64,000 nucleotides of DNA from Paenibacillus sp. FSL R7-0273 (GCF_000758625.1 NZ_CP009283.1:6962501-7026500); one strand, 5' to 3'; shown: positions 1 through 8,887, counted from the first letter of the stretch. A program made the numbers and translations. The notes: generated by a model not told the origin, from the letters alone.

Positions 1-1
1 A

Positions 2-3000
2 GCCCTGGGCCTGCTGTGCATTTGCCTGCTCGCAGCCTCAGCAGTATATCCCCTGCTTAGCAGCAGCAATGCTTCGTGCGTTCAGCCAAAACCCGGCATT
101 ATAGATTTATCCGGCTGTACTTTTGATAATACCTCAACCTATAAGCTGGACGGCAAATGGGAATTCCACTGGAATCAGCTGCTTCAGCCCTCAGACTCCC
201 CGCAGGATGATGTCAGCTATATTTCCGTTCCCGGAAGCTGGAGAACATGGAATCAGAAGGAGTTCAGCCGTTACGGCTTTGCTTCCTACCGCCTGCAGCT
301 GCAGCTGCCGTTGAACAGCACCGGCTTCGCCATGAAGGTGAACAATATCCGCAATGCCAGCCAGCTCTTTATTGATGGCGAGCCGCTCGGAGGCAGCGGG
401 ATTGCCGGACAGTCAGAGCAGGCCACGAAGCCCCGCAACCAGCCCTACACTGTTACCTTCAGCAGCGATACCGGCCGGGCGGAAGTCATTATTCACGCCT
501 CCAATTTCACGTATAACAGCGGGGCAATTGCAGAGTCCATCCGTATCGGATCACCAGAAGCTGTAGCAGCACTGGATCAGCGCAACAAGATATATGATAT
601 TGTGCTGGTGGCAGGCTTCGCTTTTATCGGAGTCTATTTCCTGGGACAGGGCCTGCAGCGCAAAGAAGACTATTCCTCGCTGCTGCTGGCGATGTATTGC
701 TTCACGATTACCTTTTATATGCTTACACACAGCGAAAAGCTGCTCTTTGACATCTACCCCTCGATCTCCTATGAATGGTTCAGCAAATTACAGCTGATAA
801 CCGGCGTGGTCGGCTTTTCGTTCGTAGCCAGCTATACCTATTCCCTGTTTCCTGCACTGTATTCACGGCTATTCCGCAGGATCACCTTTATCTATTCCAT
901 CGGCTTCTGCCTTCTCACTTTGGTAAGCTCTGTCCGCTTTTACTCCAGAGCCTCTGATATATTGATTATCTTTAGTATGATCTCTATTATCTATACCTTC
1001 TATGTTATGGCCAGAGCGGCGCTGCAGCGGGAAACCGGCTCCTTTTACCTGATGATTGGCGTTATTGCCGCCATCATGTTCACGCTCTCGGTATCAAGCA
1101 ACCTTATGCTGGGTACAGGATTTTACTCCATCCCTCCGGTGTCCGGACCCATCTTCATCATTGCCGAGGGCCTGTTTCTCTCCGCGCGGCAAGCCCATGC
1201 CTATGAGACGATCAAGCAGCTGTCCCAGCAGCTTGCGCGCAAGGACAGGGACAAGGATGAGTTCCTGCTAAAAACCTCAAACGAGCTGCGTACACCGCTG
1301 AATGCCATCATTAATATCTCTTTATCACTCTATGAGGGCAGCGGAGGCCCGCTAAGCTCCTCACAGCGCGAGGATATGCGCCTGATTCTCGGAACCGGCA
1401 GACGGCTGGCATTCATGGTCAGGGATATCCTCGATTATGAGCAGATTAAGCAGCAGCGGATCACCCTGCACTGGAAGCAGGTCGATATTCAGGGAATCGC
1501 CAATATCGTTATTGAAGTCTTCCAGTTCCTAAATATAAAGCCGGATATCCGCATCAAAAACCGCATCCCGCCCGGCGTCTATCTGATTGAGGCAGATGAG
1601 CACAGGCTGATGCAGATTCTGTACAACCTGCTCGACAATGCCCTCAAATTCACCGACCGGGGCAGTGTGGTATTTGAAGCGGAGCAGCAGTCGGGTACCC
1701 TCTCCATCTCCGTTACCGATACAGGCAGAGGAATACCGCCGGAGCGTCTGGAAAGTATATTCCGCGATTACGAGCAGGTCAATGAAGCGGACTCGCTGGA
1801 GAGCGGAGGGCTTGGTCTGGGTCTGGCCATTACCCGCAAGCTTGTCGAGCTGCACGGCGGCAGCATCAGGGTACAGTCGTCAGCCGGGCGGGGAAGCACC
1901 TTCACCTTCTCTATCCCGGTCAGCCAGCCTGGAGCTGCGGCGGCAGAGCCGGATAACCGTGAGCTGCTGCTCACACCGGTCAAGCCGTCTCCGGAAGCTA
2001 TGGACGACGACTGGAAATATCCGGTCATCCCGCTGACCCCGCCCGGCTGGAGCGGGGAGGCAGGCCCGGATACTCCGCGGATACTGGTCGTGGACGACGA
2101 TTACGCCAACCTCAAGGCACTGACCAATCTGCTGTCACTGGAGAATTATATGATCACCAGCATCCGCAGCGGTAAAGAGGCACTGGCTCTTCTTGCCGGC
2201 GACCGTAATTTCGACCTGTGTATTATCGATGTGATGATGCCGGAAATGTCGGGTCTTGAGCTGTGCAGAATCATCCGCCAGACCTTCAGCCCGCTGGATC
2301 TGCCTGTGCTTATGGCCACTGCCGGACAGCAGCTCCATTTCAATGAATCCGCCTTCCGGGCCGGAGCCAATGATTTTATCCACAAGCCCTATGCCTGGAG
2401 CGATTTGAAGGGCCGGGTTAAAACTCTCGTTGAGCTGAGAAGGTCGGTGGCAGAGCGGCTCAGCTCGGAAATCGCCATGCTGCGTGCGCAGATAAAACCC
2501 CATTTCCTGTACAACTCCATCAACACTATTATATGGATGAGCACACGGGATAACGAGAAGACACGGCATCTGCTGTATGACCTCAGCCACTTTTTGCGCG
2601 GAAGCTTTGATTTCAGCAACCAGGAAACAGCTATTCCCTTTGAGAAGGAGCTGGAGCTGATCGAAGCTTATCTGTCGCTGGAGCAGGCACGGTTCGGCAA
2701 GCGCCTGAGTGTTCAGTACAATATTGAGATCTCCGAATTTACCCTGCCGCCGCTGATTGTACAGCCGATTGTGGAGAATGCTGTCCGGCACGGACTAATG
2801 GAAAAAATCGGCGGAGGCACCCTCGTCCTCAGCACCAGCCTGCAGGACGGATATATAGTCATTACCGTCTCCGACAACGGCAAGGGCATGAGCGACGAGC
2901 AGCTGGCCTCCTGGATGTTAGACGATTACCGCTCATCCCCGCGTCAAGGTACAGGGATCGGGCTAAAAAATATTAACCGCCGCCTGCTGAAGCAATTCGG

Positions 3001-3082
3001 CCATCCGCTGCTGCTTACCCGCGGCGAAGACAGCGGAATTGAAGTGCGCATAAGAATACCGTGGAAGGGTGAGGTCTCCTGA
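2..3082 (+). CDS. Hybrid sensor histidine kinase (7TM sensor, two kinase modules, receiver), 5' end cut off
   Basis: The reading frame is open from the window edge, so the true start lies outside; 1026 residues are visible. In order: the end of a membrane segment; an extracytoplasmic 7TMR-DISM-like beta domain (about 45-190, with DGKWEFHW and VPGSWR); about seven membrane segments (197-390); a HisKA helix with NELRTPLNAI; HATPase (532-639, N box and GRGIP/GLGLGL boxes); receiver (694-815, acceptor Asp743 in IIDVMMP); LytS-type His_kinase with KPHFLYNS (His834); second HATPase (915-1026). The normal HisKA phospho-acceptor His is Asn427 (codon AAC at 1280), so autophosphorylation probably relies on the second module. 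It overlaps the downstream response regulator by 4 nt if that gene starts at its CTG, so the pair is likely one two-component system. The ligand is unknown. Family assignment is secure. Confidence 0.93.
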   Translation, partial: ALGLLCICLLAASAVYPLLSSSNASCVQPKPGIIDLSGCTFDNTSTYKLDGKWEFHWNQLLQPSDSPQDDVSYISVPGSWRTWNQKEFSRYGFASYRLQLQLPLNSTGFAMKVNNIRNASQLFIDGEPLGGSGIAGQSEQATKPRNQPYTVTFSSDTGRAEVIIHASNFTYNSGAIAESIRIGSPEAVAALDQRNKIYDIVLVAGFAFIGVYFLGQGLQRKEDYSSLLLAMYCFTITFYMLTHSEKLLFDIYPSISYEWFSKLQLITGVVGFSFVASYTYSLFPALYSRLFRRITFIYSIGFCLLTLVSSVRFYSRASDILIIFSMISIIYTFYVMARAALQRETGSFYLMIGVIAAIMFTLSVSSNLMLGTGFYSIPPVSGPIFIIAEGLFLSARQAHAYETIKQLSQQLARKDRDKDEFLLKTSNELRTPLNAIINISLSLYEGSGGPLSSSQREDMRLILGTGRRLAFMVRDILDYEQIKQQRITLHWKQVDIQGIANIVIEVFQFLNIKPDIRIKNRIPPGVYLIEADEHRLMQILYNLLDNALKFTDRGSVVFEAEQQSGTLSISVTDTGRGIPPERLESIFRDYEQVNEADSLESGGLGLGLAITRKLVELHGGSIRVQSSAGRGSTFTFSIPVSQPGAAAAEPDNRELLLTPVKPSPEAMDDDWKYPVIPLTPPGWSGEAGPDTPRILVVDDDYANLKALTNLLSLENYMITSIRSGKEALALLAGDRNFDLCIIDVMMPEMSGLELCRIIRQTFSPLDLPVLMATAGQQLHFNESAFRAGANDFIHKPYAWSDLKGRVKTLVELRRSVAERLSSEIAMLRAQIKPHFLYNSINTIIWMSTRDNEKTRHLLYDLSHFLRGSFDFSNQETAIPFEKELELIEAYLSLEQARFGKRLSVQYNIEISEFTLPPLIVQPIVENAVRHGLMEKIGGGTLVLSTSLQDGYIVITVSDNGKGMSDEQLASWMLDDYRSSPRQGTGIGLKNINRRLLKQFGHPLLLTRGEDSGIEVRIRIPWKGEVS

Positions 3083-4188
3083 ATTATTCTGTAATGGTTG
3101 TAGATGACGAATGGCCGGCGCTGGAACAGATGCGCGAGCTTCTGCAGCAATGTGAAAACATTGCCTCAATCCATGTTTTTGATAATCCCAGGGAGGCCTT
3201 TACTGCCGCCGCGGAGCTGAAGCCTGATCTGATCTTTCTTGATATCCAAATGCCCGAGCTGTCCGGGCTTGCCTTTGCCGAGAATCTTCTGCCGTTCTCG
3301 CCGGATACAGAGATCGTATTCGTTACCGCCTACCGGAGCTACGCCGTCGAGGCCTTCGACCTTTCAGCAGCCGATTATCTGCTGAAGCCGGTAGACCCGC
3401 CCAGGCTGCTCAAGACCTGGTCCAAATTCCTGTCCAAGCGGATGCAGTCCGGGCAGCCCGGGCAGACCAGCCCAAGCGCGCATTTCCGATCCCTTGGCGG
3501 CCACATTCTGACCGGTCCGCTAGGTATCGTTAAGTGGAGCACACACAAGGCAGAGGAGCTGTTCGCCTATTTATGGATTCACCGGCAAGGCAGTGTCAGT
3601 GTTATTCTGAATGATGTTTTCCCGCAGTGGAATTACGAGAAGGGCAAGCAGTATCTGCATACCACCGTCTACCAGATCCGCAAAACCTTAAAAACCGCCG
3701 CCCTCGGCGACATGATCGGGCTGACCTCTGACCGGGAAAATTACCGCCTGGAGGCCAGGGGCATCGAGGGGGATGCCGACCTCTTTCAGGAGGCCGCGCT
3801 TGCAGCGCTGCAGGATAATAACCTGGACAGCCTGCGTGATGCTTCTTCGCTGTATAAGGGGGAGCTTCTGCAGGCTCTGGACAGTCTCTGGATCTATCCG
3901 GTCCGGGATAAGTACCGCCAGCTCTATCTGAAGCTGCTGGAGCAGCTTACGCAAGGACTGATTCACTCCGGCCGACAGTATGAAGCGGAAGAATACGCTC
4001 TTCGGCTGGCCGAGCTTGAGCCGCTGGAGGAGAGCTATGCCCTGCAGATTATTGCCCTCTATTATGAGATCGGCAAGCCGCTGCGGGCCCAGCGGCGCTT
4101 TACTCAATTCCGCGACTCGTACAGAAACGAAATGGGCGGAGAGCTTCCGGAGTGGTTCCTTGAGGCTTATCAGCGCCTTGGAACATAG
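3079..4188 (+). CDS. Response regulator with SARP/BTAD output domain
   Basis: The receiver domain has acidic pocket VVDDE, acceptor Asp55 in LIFLDIQMP and KP loop LLKPVDPP. It is followed by an OmpR-like winged helix (HKAEELFAYLW to YQIRKTL) and a bacterial transcriptional activation (BTAD) helical-repeat region to the C terminus. It is probably phosphorylated by the kinase encoded just upstream and acts as a cytoplasmic transcription activator. Start choice: the first ATG is at 3094, but that cuts beta-strand 1 of the receiver and lies about 20 nt from the Shine-Dalgarno AAGGGTGAGG (3065-3074). An in-frame CTG at 3079 overlaps the kinase stop (CTGA), is correctly spaced, restores the strand (LNYSVMVVDDE) and places the acceptor at residue 55. 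I prefer CTG; ATG 3094 is the fallback. Confidence 0.88.
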   Translation: MNYSVMVVDDEWPALEQMRELLQQCENIASIHVFDNPREAFTAAAELKPDLIFLDIQMPELSGLAFAENLLPFSPDTEIVFVTAYRSYAVEAFDLSAADYLLKPVDPPRLLKTWSKFLSKRMQSGQPGQTSPSAHFRSLGGHILTGPLGIVKWSTHKAEELFAYLWIHRQGSVSVILNDVFPQWNYEKGKQYLHTTVYQIRKTLKTAALGDMIGLTSDRENYRLEARGIEGDADLFQEAALAALQDNNLDSLRDASSLYKGELLQALDSLWIYPVRDKYRQLYLKLLEQLTQGLIHSGRQYEAEEYALRLAELEPLEESYALQIIALYYEIGKPLRAQRRFTQFRDSYRNEMGGELPEWFLEAYQRLGT

Positions 4189-4247
4189 CTCTTGCGTTAT
4201 CAGCCAGCTATCAGCAGCAGGCTTACAGCTCTCATATTTTTTTGCAA

Positions 4248-4282
4248 AACAGCCCGGCAGTTGCCTGCCGGGCTGTTTTTTT
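4248..4282 (+). terminator. Rho-independent terminator after the response regulator
   Basis: A perfect 13-bp stem (AACAGCCCGGCAG, loop TTGC, CTGCCGGGCTGTT) is followed by a run of T, 60 nt after the stop codon. Confidence 0.92.
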
Positions 4283-4339
4283 CGCTATTTATTCGTATAA
4301 AGCGGTATCATTTCGATTGTTTACGTCAAACTTCGACTT

Positions 4340-4360
4340 TTTATCAGTGTTTTATCAGTG
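4340..4360 (+). promoter_or_regulatory. Direct repeat upstream of the cohesin-like gene
   Basis: TTTATCAGTG occurs twice with an 11-bp period (4340-4349 and 4351-4360), about 75 nt before the next start codon. One-helical-turn spacing suits a dimeric activator such as an OmpR/SARP-type regulator, and one is encoded just upstream. The link is inference. Confidence 0.35.
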
Positions 4361-4434
4361 ACAAATAGTACCATTGATTTACACAGCAATGATCACACAC
4401 CGGAAGTATCACACGAGTATATGGAGGTTGTTAC

Positions 4435-5115
4435 ATGAACGGATGGCTGGGCTTCAAGAAAGCTTTTAAAGGATCGAATTTTCTCACCCTTATGTTCTCC
4501 ATGATGCGCGAGGTTACCATAGACAATACACCACCTGCTATGTCTGTTGAGGTTACAACCGACCAGACCGCCTATGCGCCAGGGGACGAAGTGACGGTAC
4601 TCGTGAATTTGCGGAATTTCGCTCCGAATGACCGTGGTTATAGTTATATGAATTTTATCGTACAGTATGACAGTGCGGTTTTTGATAACGCAGAGTATCT
4701 CGTGCAATCGGCTTACAGCGACTCCGCCTTTACACCGGGCAACGAGGTCGGCAATATTTTTCAGTATAATTTTGTGAACCCGGTCGACGGCGGGATTTAC
4801 TTCGGAATGAACACCACCATGCGCGGAATCGATATCCAGGTGGAAGCCAACTCGAAGCAGGCCCAGATCCCCGCTGTGGATCAGACTCTGGTTACCTTTA
4901 AGCTCCGTGTGAAGGAGCATACACTTGCCGGCTCCTCAACCATCAGCCTGGCCAACGAGTTCACCCGGATCAGAACGTCAGAAGCCAGCAACAGCTTTTA
5001 TCTCTACTCTCCGGACATCACTGTACTCGCTTCCGAACCGGTAGCTATTGTCCCTACTCCCCAAGTTTCCGTATACTCGATGGGCTCCAGTGCCAAGGCT
5101 AACCGCCTGGCTTAA
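4435..5115 (+). CDS. Cohesin-fold-like small protein of unknown function
   Basis: 226 residues. Residues about 30-190 read like a cohesin/dockerin-type beta-sandwich: VTTDQTAYAPGDEVTVLVNL, then a strand resembling MNFIVQYDSAVF, then TLVTFKLRVKEHTLAGSSTISL. This is the pattern of cohesin-type carbohydrate/cell-surface domains. There is no convincing signal peptide, although the first 24 residues contain a mildly hydrophobic stretch (NFLTLMFSMM), and no LPXTG or lipobox. The start has a good ribosome-binding site (TGGAGG, 7 nt before ATG). It is monocistronic between terminators at 4248 and 5193. It could be leaderless-secreted, or a remnant or partner of a surface structure. I do not assign a function. 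Confidence 0.6.
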   Translation: MNGWLGFKKAFKGSNFLTLMFSMMREVTIDNTPPAMSVEVTTDQTAYAPGDEVTVLVNLRNFAPNDRGYSYMNFIVQYDSAVFDNAEYLVQSAYSDSAFTPGNEVGNIFQYNFVNPVDGGIYFGMNTTMRGIDIQVEANSKQAQIPAVDQTLVTFKLRVKEHTLAGSSTISLANEFTRIRTSEASNSFYLYSPDITVLASEPVAIVPTPQVSVYSMGSSAKANRLA

Positions 5116-5192
5116 TATAGCAAAATGGATCATATGTATAACTGCCCGGAATCCTATTTATTTTATATAACCGGATTGTATCATGACTAATC

Positions 5193-5240
5193 AGGCTTTT
5201 CTCCGTTCTGTACCTCCGGGCGGGGAAAGGCCTTTTTTTT
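5193..5240 (+). terminator. Probable terminator after the cohesin-like gene
   Basis: An imperfect hairpin (AGGCTTTTCTCCG pairing with CGGGGAAAGGCCT) is followed by eight T. Confidence 0.7.
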
Positions 5241-5333
5241 GCGTGTTGGCATGCCTGTGAATTTCCTGTACTGTATTCTTATATTTCGGGCTTACACCTT
5301 AGCCTTACACCTTATATGAGAGGAGAGGTACAG

Positions 5334-5849
5334 ATGCTAATCACTTCACAACAGATGGATCTCCGCCTGACTGCACAGCAGGATCTGGACTTCGTGCTGG
5401 CCGCTGAGCAAGATGAGCCTAACCAACGCTATATCGGACAATGGGGCAGGGACAAGCATTCTGCAGCTATTACCGATAAAGACATCCTGCATCTGATTGT
5501 CCAGGATAAAACCGGGCAGCCGGCCGGTTATGTTATTCTCACCGGGCTGCAGGACCCTAATCTGTCCGTATGCCTCCTGCGGATCGTCATTGATATAAAG
5601 GGCTGCGGCTATGGCACTTCAACGCTCGCACTGCTCAAGGATTGGATCTTCAACAATACGGAGACGCACCGTCTATGGCTGGATGTAAAAGAATTCAACT
5701 CTAAGGCGCGGCATGTGTATGAGGCTGCTGGCTTAAAAGTAGAAGGGATATTGCGTGAAGCGGTTAAACACGGGGATTCCTTTGACTCCATGGTCATTAT
5801 GTCCATCCTGAGGCAAGAGTACGAGGAGCAAGCCGGCGAGCCGAAATAG
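5334..5849 (+). CDS. GNAT-family N-acetyltransferase
   Basis: 171 residues from the ATG at 5334. An earlier in-frame ATG at 5316 overlaps the Shine-Dalgarno GAGGAGAGG (5318-5327) and cannot be the start it serves. The fold follows the GNAT (RimJ/RimL-like) pattern: a beta-strand leading into acetyl-CoA motif A (RIVIDIKGCGYGTSTLALL, with GCGYGT as the pyrophosphate loop), then HRLWLDVKEFNSKARHVYEAAGL as the typical motif B, then EGILREAVKHGDSFDSMVIMSIL. It transfers acetyl from acetyl-CoA to an unknown amine (amino acid, antibiotic, polyamine or protein N terminus). Just upstream is a duplicated CTTACACCTTA motif (5290-5313) that could be promoter-associated. Family secure, substrate unknown. 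Confidence 0.88.
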   Translation: MLITSQQMDLRLTAQQDLDFVLAAEQDEPNQRYIGQWGRDKHSAAITDKDILHLIVQDKTGQPAGYVILTGLQDPNLSVCLLRIVIDIKGCGYGTSTLALLKDWIFNNTETHRLWLDVKEFNSKARHVYEAAGLKVEGILREAVKHGDSFDSMVIMSILRQEYEEQAGEPK

Positions 5850-5865
5850 GCCTTACTTACATACA

Positions 5866-5915
5866 GAAGCTGCCGGTTTCCGGCGCACCCGGGTGTGGAT
5901 GGAAACGGCAGCTTC
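5866..5915. repeat. Inverted repeat between convergent genes
   Basis: The arms GAAGCTGCCGGTTTCC (5866-5881) and GGAAACGGCAGCTTC (5901-5915) pair with one bulge and enclose a second palindrome, CACCCGGGTG. It sits between the converging acetyltransferase and pyrimidine operon. It lacks a T tract on either strand, so it may act as a weak bidirectional terminator or an mRNA-protecting hairpin. Confidence 0.55.
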
Positions 5916-5927
5916 CCAGTTCTTCCC

Positions 5928-6167
5928 TCAGATCGGCGCCTCAATCAGCGCTGCTGGCTTGCCGCCGGCAAAAACGACTGTAGCCACATGCTTGCGCGCA
6001 TCCGCAGTCAGCAGCAGCAGCTTCACGGGATTACCTTCCGAGCCGTTACGGACAAAAGTCACCTCGGCTCCGTCCAGGTCTTCTGTGATATTCATAATTC
6101 CATAGCCCCGCTGCAGCAGTCCGTCAACAGCCCGGCGCTCCTTATCAAACTCCTCATATGCTGACAT
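5928..6167 (-). CDS. Small hypothetical protein, last gene of the pyrimidine operon
   Basis: 79 residues beginning MSAYEEFDKERR. The ATG at 6167 follows the dihydropyrimidinase stop by one base, and its ribosome-binding site (GGAGTGG) lies inside that gene, so translation is coupled. The composition suggests a compact alpha/beta fold: charged N-terminal helix (AYEEFDKERRAVDGLL), then strands GIMNITED, AEVTFVRN, KLLLLTAD, HVATVVFAGG and a final ALIEAPI. There are no Cys and no catalytic motif I recognise. It is too small to be the missing beta-ureidopropionase. Coupling suggests an accessory role in dihydropyrimidine breakdown, but this is inference from position only. Confidence 0.7.
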   Translation of the reverse strand: MSAYEEFDKERRAVDGLLQRGYGIMNITEDLDGAEVTFVRNGSEGNPVKLLLLTADARKHVATVVFAGGKPAALIEAPI

Positions 6168-6168
6168 A

Positions 6169-7596
6169 TCAGACCACTCCTCCACTGATTTCTGCTTTGA
6201 CGGGAAACGCCGTTTCTGCCTCGAACCGTTTGCGGTGCAGGTACTTGCCTGCCCCTGCCTGCCCGACGAACAGCTTGTCACGGATGACAAACTCGCCGCG
6301 GCTCAGGACAGAGACCGGCTCACCTTTGACCTCGAGGCCTTCAAATGCATTGTAATCCACCTTCATATGATGGGTTGCAGCCGAAAGGGTTCTTTCTGCA
6401 GACGGATCGAAGATGACAATGTCGGCATCACTGCCGATGGCGATCGTCCCTTTCTGCGGGAACAGGCCAAACAGCTTGGCGCTGGAGGTAGAGATAATAT
6501 CGACGAACTTATTCAATGAGATTCGGCCCTTTTGCACCCCCTCCGAGTACAGCAGACTGAAGCGGTCCTCAATGGTAGGCCCGCCGTTCGGAATTTTGGA
6601 GAAATCACCGCGTCCAAGCTCCTTCTGCCCTTTGAAATCGAACGAGCACTGGTCCGAGCCGATCGTCTGCAGCGAGCCGTTCCACAGCGCATCCCACAGC
6701 ACATCCTGATTCCACTGCTCACGCAGCGGCGGAGACCAGACATATTTGGCACCCTCAAAGTCCGGCTTCTCAAGCGCCGTCTGATCCAGCACCAGATACT
6801 GCGGGCAGGTCTCGCCGTAGACGCGCAGCCCCTTCTTGCGGGCCTCGGCAATTTTCCACGCCGCTTCAGCGCAGGTTACATGCACAACGTACAGCTGTGA
6901 ATCCGTCAGCTCTGTCAAATAAGCAGCCCGCCCGGTAGCTTCACCTTCCAGCTCCGGCGGCCGGGTCAGCGCATGATAGATCGGGTCTGTGTTTCCGGCA
7001 GCCAGCGCCTGCTCCACCAGGTATTCAATGACATCCCCGTTCTCGGCATGGACCATTACCAGCGCACCCTCCCGCTTGGCGGCCTGTAGCGTCTTAAACA
7101 GCACGCCGTCATCAGCCTGGAAGGTATTCTTATAAGCCATAAACACCTTCAGCGAGGTAATGCCCTCCTGCTCGATAATCTGCGGCAGCTCGCCAAGCAC
7201 CCGGTCATTCAGCTCGGATACCATCAGGTGGAAGCTGTAGTCAATCACAGCCCTGTCCTGCGATTTGTTGTGCCACGTATCCACAGCGCTCTGCAGCGGC
7301 TGGCCCTTGGTAGTCAGGCAGAAATCAATTACGGTTGTTGTACCGCCGTAGGCAGCAGCAATCGTCCCGCTCTCGAAGTCATCGGCGGTAACCGTTCCGC
7401 CAAAAGGCATATCCAGATGGGTGTGCGGATCAATCCCGCCGGGGAATACATAGCAGCCGGAAGCATCCACAATTTCAGCACCCGGCACTTCCAGATTCAG
7501 GCCGATCCCGGCTACAATTCCGTTCTCAATCAGGATATCCGCAGTATACGTATCTGCAGCAGTGACGATAGTGCCGTTTTTGATGATTTTCGCCAT
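6169..7596 (-). CDS. hydA: Dihydropyrimidinase (D-hydantoinase family)
   Basis: 475 residues, the usual length. It opens the ring of 5,6-dihydrouracil or dihydrothymine to N-carbamoyl-beta-alanine or its methyl homologue; this is step 2 of reductive pyrimidine degradation, in the cytoplasm. Binuclear-metal amidohydrolase ligands are visible: HTHLDMPFGG near the N terminus, the carbamylated Lys in SLKVFMAYKN, His in MVHAENGDVIEYL, His in YVVHVTCAEA and Asp in GSDQCSFDF. A consensus ribosome-binding site, GGAGGTGG, lies in the end of preA, and only one base separates the preA stop from this ATG. Hydantoinase activity on other cyclic ureides is possible, but the preTA neighbours favour dihydropyrimidines. 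Confidence 0.95.
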   Translation of the reverse strand: MAKIIKNGTIVTAADTYTADILIENGIVAGIGLNLEVPGAEIVDASGCYVFPGGIDPHTHLDMPFGGTVTADDFESGTIAAAYGGTTTVIDFCLTTKGQPLQSAVDTWHNKSQDRAVIDYSFHLMVSELNDRVLGELPQIIEQEGITSLKVFMAYKNTFQADDGVLFKTLQAAKREGALVMVHAENGDVIEYLVEQALAAGNTDPIYHALTRPPELEGEATGRAAYLTELTDSQLYVVHVTCAEAAWKIAEARKKGLRVYGETCPQYLVLDQTALEKPDFEGAKYVWSPPLREQWNQDVLWDALWNGSLQTIGSDQCSFDFKGQKELGRGDFSKIPNGGPTIEDRFSLLYSEGVQKGRISLNKFVDIISTSSAKLFGLFPQKGTIAIGSDADIVIFDPSAERTLSAATHHMKVDYNAFEGLEVKGEPVSVLSRGEFVIRDKLFVGQAGAGKYLHRKRFEAETAFPVKAEISGGVV

Positions 7597-7597
7597 C

Positions 7598-8887
7598 CTA
7601 GACCACCTCCGCTTCTGAATATGAGCCGTTCAGGGTGCTGATTACCTGCTGCCGCTGGTTCCAGGTCATCGGCGCTGCCCCGCTGTCCAGCGCAATCATA
7701 TCTATCGCACCGTCAGCCGGACAGACAATCGAGCACAGGTTGCAGCCTACACAGTCCTCCTCACGCACCTGCAGAACCGCCTTGCCGTCAGCATTCGTGA
7801 GCATATCAATACATTGATGCGAGGCATCCTCGCAGGCAATATGGCACTTGTTGCAGTTAATGCAATTGTCTTCATTGATTCGCGCAACGACTTTATAATT
7901 AAGATCCAGGTCACCCCAGTTAGAGTATTTCGGCACCGATTTGCCGGTCAGCTCTGTTACCGAAGCAAGCCCCTTGTCATCCAGATAGTTGTTGAGGCCG
8001 TCTATCATTTCCTCCACGATCCGGAAGCCGTGATGCATCACCGCCGTGCAGACCTGGATGCCGGTTGCACCCATGAGCATGAACTCGACTACATCCTGCC
8101 AGGTGGAAATGCCGCCGATCCCCGATATCGGTATGCCGACACCGCGGTCGCGGGCACATTCAGCCACCATGCTCAGGGCAATCGGCTTGACTGCGGGGCC
8201 GCAATAGCCGCCGTGAGCGCCCTGGCCGCCGACATGCGGAATGGTATTCCAGCTGTGAATGTCCACTCCGGCCAGGCTGTTAATCGTATTGATCAGGCTG
8301 ATCGCATCTGCGCCGCCTTTTGCTGCATGACGGGCAACCACGGTAATGTCCGTAATGTTGGGCGTAAGCTTCACAATTACCGGTGTAGTCGCCACTTCCT
8401 TCACCCAGGTCGTCTGTGCCTGCACCAGGTCAGGCTGCTGCCCGGAGGCAGCGCCCATGCCGCGCTCGGCCATGCCGTGCGGGCAGCCAAAGTTGAGCTC
8501 CAGCCCGTCAACCCCGACAGCCTCCACCCTTTTTACAATCTCATGCCACTTCTCCCGTTTCGGCTCCACCATCAGGGAGGCAATCACCGCATGATCAGGG
8601 AATCTCTTTTTTGTTTCGTAAATTTCCTTGAGGTTCACTTCCAGCGGACGGTCCGTAATCAGCTCAATATTGTTGAATCCTGCCACGCGCTGCCCGTTGA
8701 AATGAACCGCTGCAAAACGCGACGAGGTGTTGATAATCGGATCACCCAGCGTCTTCCATACCGCGCCTCCCCACCCGGCCTCGAAAGCCCGCTGGACCTG
8801 ATAGCCCGTATTGGTAGGCGGCGCTGAGGCCAGCCAGAACGGATTGGGTGATTTAATTCCTGCTAGATCAATTCGCAGATCTGCCAT
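7598..8887 (-). CDS. preA: NAD-dependent dihydropyrimidine dehydrogenase, subunit PreA
   Basis: 429 residues from the ATG at 8887, which has GGGAGGG at proper spacing; the frame is open upstream to 8944 but has no comparable site. It is the FMN-binding TIM-barrel subunit that reduces uracil or thymine to the 5,6-dihydro form. It begins DLRIDLAGIKSPNPFWLASAPP, contains LNFGCPHG and the phosphate-binding GIGGISTWQD, and ends in two [4Fe-4S] ferredoxin motifs: CINCNKCHIAC and CVGCNLCSIVCP. The partner PreT is immediately upstream and supplies electrons from NAD(P)H. Confidence 0.95.
   Translation of the reverse strand: MADLRIDLAGIKSPNPFWLASAPPTNTGYQVQRAFEAGWGGAVWKTLGDPIINTSSRFAAVHFNGQRVAGFNNIELITDRPLEVNLKEIYETKKRFPDHAVIASLMVEPKREKWHEIVKRVEAVGVDGLELNFGCPHGMAERGMGAASGQQPDLVQAQTTWVKEVATTPVIVKLTPNITDITVVARHAAKGGADAISLINTINSLAGVDIHSWNTIPHVGGQGAHGGYCGPAVKPIALSMVAECARDRGVGIPISGIGGISTWQDVVEFMLMGATGIQVCTAVMHHGFRIVEEMIDGLNNYLDDKGLASVTELTGKSVPKYSNWGDLDLNYKVVARINEDNCINCNKCHIACEDASHQCIDMLTNADGKAVLQVREEDCVGCNLCSIVCPADGAIDMIALDSGAAPMTWNQRQQVISTLNGSYSEAEVV

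Noticed and set aside
7814..8827. 337-residue open frame on the plus strand
   Set aside because: Antisense to preA; no ribosome-binding site or conserved motif.
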